Assembly: GCA_002715405.1 (NCBI GenBank)
Contig: PAZD01000039.1
Location: 13,282 to 20,130 of the forward strand
Direction: 5' to 3'
Source: Acidimicrobiaceae bacterium
Lineage (GTDB): Bacteria; Actinomycetota; Acidimicrobiia; Acidimicrobiales; UBA8592
DNA: 6,849 nt
The translations under genes were made by a program, and so were the position numbers. Positions 1 to 6,512 of this stretch are shown one piece after another (the first letter of the stretch is position 1; every line of letters starts with the position of its first letter). The notes beneath the pieces were generated by a model. The model worked only from the letters and a program-made list of their open reading frames with translations. It searched no databases and was not told the origin of the DNA.

Positions 1-14
1 GGATTAATAAATCT

Positions 15-1211
15 CTAGAGCCTATCAACTATCGCTGAAGCAAATTCAGAGCATTTAACTTGTGTAGCCCCATCCATGAGGCGGGCAAAGTCGTAAGTCA
101 CGATCTTGTCACCAATCGTTTTTTCTACTGCTTTTATGATGTCATCTGCTGCTTCTCTCCACCCGAGATGTTCAAACATAAGCACGCCGGAAAGCAAAAC
201 AGACGATGGGTTTACTTTATCTTGCCCTGCGTACTTGGGAGCTGTCCCATGTGTTGCCTCGAAGATACCGTGCCCAGTTACGTAGTTGATATTTGCTCCT
301 GGGGCGATACCGATTCCACCTACTTGGGCGGCAAGGGCATCAGAAAGATAGTCACCATTTAGGTTCATTGTTGCAATGACATCAAACTCTGCTGGTCTTG
401 TGAGAACCTGTTGAAGAGCAATGTCGGCTATGGCGTCTTGGACAAGAATTTTTTCTCCTGGGTCACCGCCACAATCGTCCCAACCAACTGCAACATCGGA
501 AAATTCTTCACGGACTAGTTCGTATCCCCATTTTTGGAAAGCGCCTTCCGTGTATTTCATTATGTTTCCTTTATGCACCCAGTGCACTGTCTTACGGTTA
601 CGTTCGACGGCATACTTCATTGCCGCTCTTTGAAGGCGCTGTGAACCAGTTCGGGAAACTGGCTTTATGCCTATCCCAGAATCTTCGGAAATCTCTCGGC
701 CAAATACTTCACGGATCATCTCGCGAATGGTTTCTGCTTCAGGTGAACCAGCTTCAGCTTCTATACCTGCATATATATCTTCGGTATTTTCTCTAAAAAT
801 GACCATATCGACAAGTTCAGGTTGCTTTACTGGTGATGGTACGCCTTCAAACCAACGAACTGGACGAAGACAAACGTATAGATCAAGTAGTTGCCGGAGA
901 GCAACGTTCAAGCTTCGAAATCCACCACCAATAGGAGTGGTTAAGGGGCCTTTAATCCCGATTAGGTACTCTTGAAAAGTGTCAACGGTTTCTTGTGGAA
1001 GCCAGTCTCCTGTTTCGTTAAAAGCCTTTTCCCCTGCCAAGACTTCGATCCATTCAATTGTTCTCCCATATTTTTTAGCTGCTGCATCAAGTACCAGTTT
1101 TGCAGCAGGCCAGATATCCACTCCCGTTCCGTCACCTTCGATAAAAGGGATAATGGGATTGTCCGAAACGTTTAGGGAGTGATCTTCGTTAATTGTTATT
1201 CTGTCAGCCAT
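15..1211 (-). CDS. icd: Isocitrate dehydrogenase, NADP+-dependent (E. coli Icd type)
   Basis: This cytoplasmic TCA-cycle enzyme oxidatively decarboxylates isocitrate to 2-oxoglutarate. The 398-residue protein is slightly shorter than E. coli Icd (416) and aligns along its length. Seen: the GGGFRSLNVALR segment (residues 95-106) with Ser100 at the place of E. coli phospho-Ser113; isocitrate-binding Arg106, Arg116 and Arg140; catalytic Tyr147 and Lys214; and the isopropylmalate/isocitrate dehydrogenase signature around residues 282-307 with Asp287 and Asp291. Coenzyme determinants Lys326, Tyr327, Val333, Tyr373 and Arg377 match the E. coli set that selects NADP+ over NAD+. The start is ATG; upstream there is only a weak GGAA a few bases away. 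A 69-base gap separates it from folD, so it is either the last gene of the purN series or separately transcribed. No frameshift or missing catalytic residue is visible. The family call is very secure; the cofactor call rests on these residues. Confidence 0.97.
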   Translation of the reverse strand: MADRITINEDHSLNVSDNPIIPFIEGDGTGVDIWPAAKLVLDAAAKKYGRTIEWIEVLAGEKAFNETGDWLPQETVDTFQEYLIGIKGPLTTPIGGGFRSLNVALRQLLDLYVCLRPVRWFEGVPSPVKQPELVDMVIFRENTEDIYAGIEAEAGSPEAETIREMIREVFGREISEDSGIGIKPVSRTGSQRLQRAAMKYAVERNRKTVHWVHKGNIMKYTEGAFQKWGYELVREEFSDVAVGWDDCGGDPGEKILVQDAIADIALQQVLTRPAEFDVIATMNLNGDYLSDALAAQVGGIGIAPGANINYVTGHGIFEATHGTAPKYAGQDKVNPSSVLLSGVLMFEHLGWREAADDIIKAVEKTIGDKIVTYDFARLMDGATQVKCSEFASAIVDRL

Positions 1212-1280
1212 ATATTCCGATCATAGGCGAAATGCATGAAATCGAGAAAGAAAGACAGCGAAAATATTGAAAGATTTCAG

Positions 1281-2138
1281 CTACGAAACAGTTAATTCGG
1301 CTGCAGCGACAGTGTTTTGCATTAATAACGCTCGTGTCATTGGACCAACACCACCAATCCGTGGTGAAAGCCAACCGGCAATCTCTTCAACTTCATCTGA
1401 TACATCTGAGAGTAGTTTTTTACCATCGAAACTTACTCCTGCTGCGACAACAGCAGCACCAGGTTTGACCATGTCGGCGGTGATCATATCTGGAGAACCT
1501 GCTGCAGCGACGATAATATCCGCTTGACGGGTGTAGTCTGCAAGATTCTTCACTCCAGTGTGGATGACCGTAACGGCTGCATTGGCATTAGACCTCTTTA
1601 ATGAGAGTAAATTTGCTAATGGTCTTCCGATGGTAAGGCCGCGGCCAATGATAACTACATGTTGTCCGGCAATTGGTACATCAAAGCGTTCGAGGAGTAG
1701 CTGTATACCTGCTGGAGTGCATGCCAAGGGGGCATCTATTCCTTGGACCAAACGACCAAGATTAACTGGGTGAAGTCCATCAGCGTCCTTGTACGGGAGT
1801 ACTTCTAACAGGGCTGATTCGTAGTCAAGTCCATCCGGAAATGGATACTGAATAATGAATGCATGTATCTGAGGGTCGCTATTCATCGAATCCACAGCTG
1901 AAAGAACGTCCTCTTGAGCTGCTGTTTCGGTAAGCTTTATTTCTCTGGAGTGCATACCGAGTTCTTCGCAGTCTCTGTGTTTCATGGCGACATAATTCTC
2001 TGATGGGCCATCATTTCCAACAAGTATGGTTCCGAGCCCAGGTTTTATCCCGTGCTGATCGAGAGTTGATATGCGCTGTTTCAGAGCTTCACGGATTTCC
2101 GCTGCTAATAGTTCCCCATCAAGTTTTATTGCAGGCAT
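1281..2138 (-). CDS. folD: Bifunctional methylenetetrahydrofolate dehydrogenase / methenyltetrahydrofolate cyclohydrolase
   Basis: FolD converts 5,10-methylene-THF to 10-formyl-THF in two steps in the cytoplasm, supplying the donor used by PurN and PurH just upstream. The 285 residues are normal for the family. Seen: the catalytic Tyr49-xxx-Lys53 pair; the KDADGLHP segment (117-124) with conserved Asp120; the CTPAG segment (140-144); the nucleotide-binding loop GRGLTIGRP (165-173), whose second G stands where many bacterial FolDs have Ser and which I associate with Actinobacteria; and the C-terminal GGVGPMTRALL signature (262-272). Two departures: the usual VQLPLP segment reads IQYPFP (96-101), and the usual Asp in VIDVG is Ala (VVAAG, 230-234). 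The ATG start begins the expected MPAIKLDG; no clear Shine-Dalgarno precedes it and nearby upstream ATGs are out of frame. An 85-base gap separates it from the VOC gene. Confidence 0.96.
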   Translation of the reverse strand: MPAIKLDGELLAAEIREALKQRISTLDQHGIKPGLGTILVGNDGPSENYVAMKHRDCEELGMHSREIKLTETAAQEDVLSAVDSMNSDPQIHAFIIQYPFPDGLDYESALLEVLPYKDADGLHPVNLGRLVQGIDAPLACTPAGIQLLLERFDVPIAGQHVVIIGRGLTIGRPLANLLSLKRSNANAAVTVIHTGVKNLADYTRQADIIVAAAGSPDMITADMVKPGAAVVAAGVSFDGKKLLSDVSDEVEEIAGWLSPRIGGVGPMTRALLMQNTVAAAELTVS

Positions 2139-2223
2139 AGTCTGATCATGGCATGTTTCTCTGACTTAGTCTCGACAATAGTTGAGAGATTGAAGTTTCT
2201 GTAAGGTCTTTTTCTAATTTGCT

Positions 2224-2799
2224 TTAGAGTGGCGGCTTAAATTCTGGAAACTTTGTTGATGGAATGTTTTGTAGCGTCCCGTTCTGTAATTCTTTAATAG
2301 CAGGAACAGGTTCGGGGTCGGCGAAAAGGATTTCGTCGTCAGGTTTAAAGCCGAGATCGTCGATGTCAACTGTCCAACAGGAAGCTTCTAATGCAATCCC
2401 GTTGTTGTCGTGAAAGTAGATTGATCGGATAATCCCATGGTCTACTAAAGCCGTTACTTCACAGTTCTCTTCTTTGAGACGATCAGCAAGCAATAGAAGT
2501 TCTTGTTCAGTCGATAGAAAAAATGATAAGTGATCGAATTGGATATTTTTCTCCGTCATCAGGCCTGCTAGCTTGGAAACTTTTTCAGCTTCTGCGACTT
2601 CGAAGAACGCTATGGTGTTTCCAGGAGCGAGTTGAAAGAAGTAGTGCCTCATTGATTCTGCTCTTAATGTTGCTACTAATGGCATTTGAAGCACTCCGCT
2701 ATAAAAACGCACTGTTTCATCCATATCTGGTGTGATCATTGCTAGATGATGTATACCTCCCCATTGAGGAATGTATTTTTGTTCAGACGTTTCTTCCAT
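2224..2799 (-). CDS. VOC (glyoxalase/dioxygenase-like) superfamily protein, substrate unknown
   Basis: A 191-residue protein of the vicinal oxygen chelate fold, a family of metal-dependent glyoxalases, epimerases, ring-cleaving dioxygenases and resistance proteins. Seen: a first beta-alpha-beta-beta-beta module opening with GGIHHLAMITPDMDETVRFY (14-33), and a second opening with FDHLSFFLS (88-96) and ending in HDNNGIALEAS (130-140). Candidate metal ligands His18, Glu67, His90 and Glu138 occur at the expected places, so a working metal site is likely (inference). Beyond about residue 145 is a proline- and acid-rich tail without recognisable motif. There is no signal peptide or membrane segment, so it should be cytoplasmic. 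The start is well supported: AGGA six bases before ATG overlaps the purH stop, implying coupled translation. Position between purH and folD hints at a link to purine or one-carbon metabolism, but the reaction cannot be assigned. Confidence 0.85.
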   Translation of the reverse strand: MEETSEQKYIPQWGGIHHLAMITPDMDETVRFYSGVLQMPLVATLRAESMRHYFFQLAPGNTIAFFEVAEAEKVSKLAGLMTEKNIQFDHLSFFLSTEQELLLLADRLKEENCEVTALVDHGIIRSIYFHDNNGIALEASCWTVDIDDLGFKPDDEILFADPEPVPAIKELQNGTLQNIPSTKFPEFKPPL

Positions 2800-2807
2800 G
2801 TGTTGTC

Positions 2808-4319
2808 CTAGTGTTTGAAGTGTCGTTCTCCCGTGAAAACCATAGCAATACCTGACTCATCCGCAGCAGCGATTACTTCCTCATCTCGTATTGAACCTCC
2901 CGGTTGAATAACCGCATTGCATCCAGCTTCTATAGCTGCATCTAATCCGTCTCTAAATGGAAAGAAAGCATCACTAGCGCATACTCCTCCAGAAGCTCTT
3001 CCATCAGCTTTGTTCGCCGCTATTTGTCCTGCATCTCGCCGATTCTGCTGACCAGCTCCTATACCAACAGCCTGTTGATCTTTCGCTAGAACAATACAGT
3101 TAGAATTCACTCGAGCAGCAACTTGCCATGCAAACTCTAGGTCAAGCCATTCTGATTCCGTTGGCTCTCGTTGTGTAGCAACAGTCCATGTACTCCGATC
3201 AAGATTGATTCTGTCAGTAGTCTGGACAAGAAGTCCTCCATCAACTGTTCGAAAATCGAGAAGTGGAAATCCCGGAACTGGAGCTTCGATAATTCTGAGA
3301 TTTTTTTTCTCCATGAGTTTTTCCATAGCTTCATTTTCGTAACTGGGAGCAATAATCACTTCTGTGAAAATACCTGCGAGTTCTTCTGCCAGAGAAAGGG
3401 GAACGCTTCGATTGACCGCAACAATTCCACCAAATGCTGAAATTGGGTCACATGCATGCGCTCGCTTGTAAGCTTCGGTGATGTCATCGTGGCATGCTAA
3501 TCCACACGGGTTAGCATGCTTAATTACTGCCACTGTTGGGGTTTCTCCAATAGAGTGAGCTAACCGCCACGCTGCTTCAGTATCAAAAACGTTTAGATAA
3601 CTTAACTCCTTACCATGATGTTGGATTGCTTCATCCCACCATCCTGAGCCGGAAGCAAATCGATATCTAGCTCCAAGCTGGTGGGGGTTTTCGCCGTACC
3701 GTAAATCGTGAACTCGCTCAAGAGCCAAATGTATTGAATCTGGAAGCGGATCTGAAGAGTCACTACCTTGATCAGTTTCATCAAACCTGCTAACAATCGC
3801 TGCGTCATATGCGGCTGTGTGCGCAAAAGCCTTTCGGGCAAGGGATTTTTTCGTTCCGACAGAAAGAGATCCTGCATTCTGAAGTTCTGCAAGCACAATA
3901 TCGTAATCGGATGGATCTACTACGACGCCGACATATTGATGATTTTTGGCAGCCGCCCTCACCATTGTTGGGCCACCTATATCAATGTTCTCGATATTTG
4001 GATCCGCTTGAAATGGATACAGGTTTCCCACGACGAGATCGATTGTTTCTATGCCATGGGTTCTCAGATCATTTTGATGCTCAGGATTTTCCCTATCAGC
4101 AAGTATCCCCCCGTGAATCCTAGGGTGAAGAGTCACAACTCGGTGGCCTAGCATTATTGGAGACCCTGTGTAATCGGCGACATCTACGACCGGTATCCCT
4201 GCTTCAGCTATAACCTTTGCAGTGCCGCCGCTAGAAATTAGTTCACATCCTAAAGCATGAAGCCCCTCAGCGAATTCAACAATTCCTGATTTGTTAAAAA
4301 CTGACAGTAACGCTTTCAT
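2808..4319 (-). CDS. purH: Bifunctional AICAR formyltransferase / IMP cyclohydrolase
   Basis: PurH performs the last two steps of de novo IMP synthesis: formylation of AICAR with 10-formyl-THF and ring closure to IMP. At 503 residues it is near the usual length. The N-terminal MGS-like cyclohydrolase domain (about 1-195) shows SVFNKSGI (6-13), SSGGTAK (29-35), TLHPRIHGGILA (63-74), NLYPF with Tyr101, and IDIGG...RAAAKNH with Asp113 and Lys125, the counterparts of human Asp125 and Lys137. The position of human Lys66 is Val62, which is unusual. An acidic Ser/Asp linker (about 180-192) leads to the transformylase domain with RYGENPHQ (207-214), the catalytic KHANPCG (267-273), ISAFGG (293-298), GIGAGQQNRRDA (419-430), ASDAFFPF (448-455) and the terminal FTGERHFKH. 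The ATG start lies 10 bases after the purN stop, with only a weak purine-rich ribosome site, so coupled translation is likely. Confidence 0.98.
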   Translation of the reverse strand: MKALLSVFNKSGIVEFAEGLHALGCELISSGGTAKVIAEAGIPVVDVADYTGSPIMLGHRVVTLHPRIHGGILADRENPEHQNDLRTHGIETIDLVVGNLYPFQADPNIENIDIGGPTMVRAAAKNHQYVGVVVDPSDYDIVLAELQNAGSLSVGTKKSLARKAFAHTAAYDAAIVSRFDETDQGSDSSDPLPDSIHLALERVHDLRYGENPHQLGARYRFASGSGWWDEAIQHHGKELSYLNVFDTEAAWRLAHSIGETPTVAVIKHANPCGLACHDDITEAYKRAHACDPISAFGGIVAVNRSVPLSLAEELAGIFTEVIIAPSYENEAMEKLMEKKNLRIIEAPVPGFPLLDFRTVDGGLLVQTTDRINLDRSTWTVATQREPTESEWLDLEFAWQVAARVNSNCIVLAKDQQAVGIGAGQQNRRDAGQIAANKADGRASGGVCASDAFFPFRDGLDAAIEAGCNAVIQPGGSIRDEEVIAAADESGIAMVFTGERHFKH

Positions 4320-4329
4320 TTTTCTCGTT

Positions 4330-4920
4330 TCATGTAGGGTTAGTTTTTTCTTTTGGTATCACCACTTGTCCTTCTTCCATGATGTCACGAATTGTCTCTA
4401 AATATAGTCGCCGTTCTATAGTCTTTATCCGCTCATGTAACGTAGCCACTGAATCACCGGAAGATACCTCAACTGCTTCTTGGGCTAAAATTGGACCAGC
4501 GTCTACATCTTTTGTGGCTACATGTACTGTGCAGCCGGTAACCTTTACTCCATATCGAATCGCATCTTCAACCGCATTCCAACCTGGAAAGCTTGGAAGG
4601 AGTGAAGGGTGGGTGTTCAACACATTGTTACCGTATTCCTCATAGATGGGCTGTTCTAAAATTGTTCCAAACCCAGCCATCGCTACAAGATCAATTTCCC
4701 TTTCGATCAAAGCATCTCTAATTTGGATTGTGTAGTCTTTCCGGTCAAAATCCTTACCGAAGCTTTCACGTTCAACTAGTGCATGATCAATTCCGTGCTG
4801 CAAAGCAATTTCGGAAGCAAGGCATTTCCTATCAGTGAGAACATAAACGACTGGGATCCCACCATTGATCATTGCCTCAAGAATCGTTCCACTACCGGAT
4901 GCTAAAACAGCTAGGCGCAC
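4330..4920 (-). CDS. purN: Phosphoribosylglycinamide formyltransferase (GTG start)
   Basis: PurN transfers a formyl group from 10-formyl-THF to GAR, the third step of purine synthesis. The 196-residue protein shows the N-terminal phosphate loop ASGSGT (7-12), the catalytic NTHPSLLPSFPG (102-113) with Asn102 and His104, and VDAGPI (139-144) with Asp140, matching E. coli Asn106, His108 and Asp144. Two substrate-site positions differ from E. coli: Asn13 is Ile, and AGFMRIL reads AGFGTIL (82-88), losing Arg90. The segment GVKVTGCTVHV (124-134) and the following LHERIKTIERRL resemble actinobacterial PurN. Start choice: GTG at 4918-4920 opens the expected RLAVLASGSG, and an in-frame TAG four codons upstream excludes a longer form. 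AGGTGG lies 12 bases upstream, a long spacing. It is the first gene of the purN-purH-VOC-folD series. Confidence 0.96.
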   Translation of the reverse strand: MRLAVLASGSGTILEAMINGGIPVVYVLTDRKCLASEIALQHGIDHALVERESFGKDFDRKDYTIQIRDALIEREIDLVAMAGFGTILEQPIYEEYGNNVLNTHPSLLPSFPGWNAVEDAIRYGVKVTGCTVHVATKDVDAGPILAQEAVEVSSGDSVATLHERIKTIERRLYLETIRDIMEEGQVVIPKEKTNPT

Positions 4921-4932
4921 GCGGTGAAACTA

Positions 4933-4938
4933 CCACCT
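4933..4938 (-). promoter_or_regulatory. Possible ribosome binding site of purN (AGGTGG)
   Basis: AGGTGG on the minus strand lies 12 bases before the GTG start. The core resembles a Shine-Dalgarno sequence but the spacing is longer than usual, so purN initiation may be weak or depend on leader folding. Confidence 0.4.
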
Positions 4939-4946
4939 AAATAGAC

Positions 4947-4963
4947 CTTGTTCCGTTAACAAG
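4947..4963. repeat. Short perfect inverted repeat in the purN leader
   Basis: CTTGTT and AACAAG flank a five-base spacer, a perfect 6-bp inverted repeat 27-43 bases upstream of the purN start. If the promoter candidate at 4971-5001 is right, transcription would begin close to base 4964, so this repeat would form the very 5' end of the message or overlap the start point. It could be a 5' stabilising hairpin, an operator half-site pair, or chance. There is no U tract, so it is not a terminator. Confidence 0.3.
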
Positions 4964-4970
4964 TAAAGAA

Positions 4971-5001
4971 ATTATGCGGATTATCTCTTCAGAGTTGTCA
5001 A
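4971..5001 (-). promoter_or_regulatory. Candidate sigma-70-type promoter for the purN operon
   Basis: Reading the minus strand, a perfect TTGACA (-35, bases 4996-5001) is followed after 19 bases by CATAAT (-10, bases 4971-4976, five of six consensus). The spacer is two bases longer than ideal, which lowers confidence. The start point would fall near 4964, giving a leader of roughly 45 bases before the GTG of purN. It is the best promoter match I found in the window and sits where one is expected, at the head of a minus-strand series diverging from a plus-strand gene. Confidence 0.45.
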
Positions 5002-5103
5002 GTGCAGGATTTCTCTTAGTACTTCGTAATGAAGTTAACTTGGGATCTTTTCTAGTTTCAATAGAAGTTCATGGACTGGTATTTGATCTAGTACATTTGC
5101 ATC

Positions 5104-5109
5104 GGAGGA
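5104..5109 (+). promoter_or_regulatory. Strong ribosome binding site of the HhH-like gene
   Basis: GGAGGA ends five bases before the ATG at 5115. This is the best Shine-Dalgarno match in the window and both fixes the start and supports that the plus-strand frame is a real gene. Confidence 0.8.
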
Positions 5110-5114
5110 CTTAA

Positions 5115-5579
5115 ATGACAACAAAGTTTAAAAAACTTTCCGAAGAACACGACGCAGCGATTGCTGCATCTCTTGCATCACCGGTTGTTATAGCCCCTGA
5201 CCCTGTGCCAGCTAATGTAATTATCAAACCTCGTGCCCCGCATGAACCTCTTCCTGTTGGTGCCGTAACGCGTATTGAGCATTTCAACGAACCCGACGAG
5301 GACTCAACGCACCCTCTCATAGTAGATACTGGTGTTGATGATCACGAAAGTAACCCTGATACTGAAATACTTCCACAGAATCTTTCTCTAATTAAAGGGT
5401 TGGATCCGATCAGTATTATGCGACTCAATGATCAGGGTATTGTCGCCTATATCCAGATAGCAAAACTGACTGATTCTGAAGTAGCAAAAATTGAAAATGA
5501 ATTAGATCTTCCTGGCTGCTTCAATCGCTTTAGCTGGCGATATCAGGCGCAACAGCTACATTTAGAAAAAAACAACTAA
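5115..5579 (+). CDS. Small protein with disordered N-terminal half and C-terminal helix-hairpin-helix-like domain
   Basis: A 154-residue protein of unknown role. Residues 1-20 are charged and helical-looking. Residues 21-88 are rich in Pro, Asp, Glu and Val and look disordered. Residues 90-148 match, without gaps by eye, the helix-hairpin-helix-like domain that ends several bacterial proteins, such as alphaproteobacterial extensions of ribosomal protein L21 and NADH dehydrogenase subunit E. Shared positions include Ile93, Gly95, Pro98, Leu104, Gly108-Ile109, Ile115-Ala116, Thr119, Glu122-Val123, Gly134, Arg138, Trp141, Gln144-Ala145 and Leu148. The second hairpin glycine of the usual GVGP is Asp97 (GLDP), so DNA binding is doubtful. 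There is no signal peptide or membrane segment. A strong GGAGGA supports the start. It is the only plus-strand gene, divergent from purN and convergent with sucD, whose stop lies 21 bases away. The protein is probably real; its function is unassigned. Confidence 0.85.
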   Translation: MTTKFKKLSEEHDAAIAASLASPVVIAPDPVPANVIIKPRAPHEPLPVGAVTRIEHFNEPDEDSTHPLIVDTGVDDHESNPDTEILPQNLSLIKGLDPISIMRLNDQGIVAYIQIAKLTDSEVAKIENELDLPGCFNRFSWRYQAQQLHLEKNN

Positions 5580-5600
5580 GGCCTCGTTAGTAAATCCGAG

Positions 5601-6485
5601 TCAGAGTGAAGCAATAATTTCAGCCATAAGCTCCCCAGCTTCAGTAGGGTTTTGACCGACTTTTACTCCAGCGGACTCTAACGCTTCCATCTTTGCCTGA
5701 GCTGTTCCTTTTCCACCGGAGACGATTGCACCGGCATGCCCCATTTTCTTCCCCGGGGGCGCAGTAACACCAGCTATATAGCTGCTAACAGGTTTTGTCA
5801 TATGTTGTTTAATGAATTCTGCAGCTTCCTCTTCTGCTGAACCACCAATTTCTCCAATCATCATGACTGCTTTTGTTTCAGGGTCAGCTTCGAAAGCACT
5901 TAGGCAGTCAATAAAGCTAGTGCCAGGTACAGGGTCTCCTCCGATACCTACGCATGTCGTAACCCCGATATTTTTTTGTTTCAATTCATATAGAGCTTGA
6001 TATGTCAATGTTCCCGATCTGCTGACAATACCGACAGGGCCTCCCGGAAGAGCTATATGGCCTGCAGTAATACCTATGTTACATTTTCCTGGGCTGATGA
6101 TACCTGGGCAGTTTGGTCCTAGTAATTGCACGTCAGGAAATTCACGTTTCAAGTGATTGAAGAAATAAGCTTCATCGTGAGCCGGCACTCCCTCAGTGAT
6201 AGCAACAATAAAGTCCACCCCACCTTCTGCAGCTTCTAAGATGGCACCTTTGACACCAGCAGCAGGGATAAATATGCAACTTGCTGTCGCTCCGGTTTCT
6301 TGCACCGCCTCAGCGACATTAGTGAAGATAGGAACACCGTCGAATTCTGTGCCACCTTTTTTAGGATGTGTACCTGCGACGACTTGGGTTCCATATTCTC
6401 GGTTCAGTCTTCCGTAGTAGCTACCTTGAGACCCCGTAAGGCCCTGATAAATGACTTTCGTGTTCTCATCGACGAAAATACTCAC
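5601..6485 (-). CDS. sucD: Succinyl-CoA synthetase (ADP/GDP-forming) alpha subunit, GTG start
   Basis: SucD with SucC interconverts succinyl-CoA and succinate with substrate-level phosphorylation of a nucleoside diphosphate in the TCA cycle. The alpha subunit binds CoA and carries the phosphohistidine. At 294 residues it is close to E. coli SucD (289). Seen: the CoA-binding Rossmann start QGLTGSQGSYYGR (14-26), ITEGVP (96-101), LLGPNCPGIISPGKCNIGI (121-139), SRSGTLTYQ (155-163), GIGGDPVPGTSFID (180-193), the family signature GEIGGSAEEEAA (211-222), and GKKMGHAGAIVSGGKG (245-260), where His250 is the phosphorylated residue. The GTG start at 6483-6485 opens the expected SIFVDENTKVIYQG and has AAGGAG eight bases upstream. 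It follows sucC after 27 bases, almost certainly one operon. Its 3' end faces the plus-strand gene. Confidence 0.98.
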   Translation of the reverse strand: MSIFVDENTKVIYQGLTGSQGSYYGRLNREYGTQVVAGTHPKKGGTEFDGVPIFTNVAEAVQETGATASCIFIPAAGVKGAILEAAEGGVDFIVAITEGVPAHDEAYFFNHLKREFPDVQLLGPNCPGIISPGKCNIGITAGHIALPGGPVGIVSRSGTLTYQALYELKQKNIGVTTCVGIGGDPVPGTSFIDCLSAFEADPETKAVMMIGEIGGSAEEEAAEFIKQHMTKPVSSYIAGVTAPPGKKMGHAGAIVSGGKGTAQAKMEALESAGVKVGQNPTEAGELMAEIIASL

Positions 6486-6493
6486 AGGTTTTT

Positions 6494-6499
6494 CTCCTT
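6494..6499 (-). promoter_or_regulatory. Ribosome binding site of sucD (AAGGAG)
   Basis: AAGGAG on the minus strand, eight bases before the GTG codon, lies in the 27-base gap after sucC. It decides the non-ATG start of sucD. Confidence 0.8.
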
Positions 6500-6512
6500 C
6501 AGATTTTTTTGT

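Noticed and set aside
1220..1225. TATGAT on the minus strand upstream of icd as a -10 box
   Set aside because: Only about nine bases before the ATG and lacking a good -35; it would give an almost leaderless transcript. Too weak to annotate.
2170..2187. Short stem (CTCGAC / GTTGAG, loop AATA) between the VOC gene and folD
   Set aside because: It needs a G-T pair that becomes an A-C mismatch in the minus-strand transcript, the strand actually expressed, and there is no U tract.
3301..3308. Run of eight A residues in the purH coding strand as a slippage or frameshift site
   Set aside because: The reading frame is intact on both sides with normal PurH sequence and no alternative-frame product of note.
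3768..4151. Plus-strand open frame of 127 codons opposite purH
   Set aside because: Lies wholly inside the clear purH frame, with Cys/Ile-rich composition and no recognisable domain.
5032..5041. Palindrome AAGTTAACTT upstream of the plus-strand gene as an operator
   Set aside because: A 10-bp AT-rich palindrome is expected by chance and no matching copy with similar flanks is seen; only the GTTAAC core recurs at 4955-4960.
5111..5320. Minus-strand frame of 69 codons opposite the HhH-like gene
   Set aside because: Low-complexity Ser/Gly/Ala-rich translation, no ribosome site, and fully overlapped by a well-supported plus-strand gene; a shadow frame.
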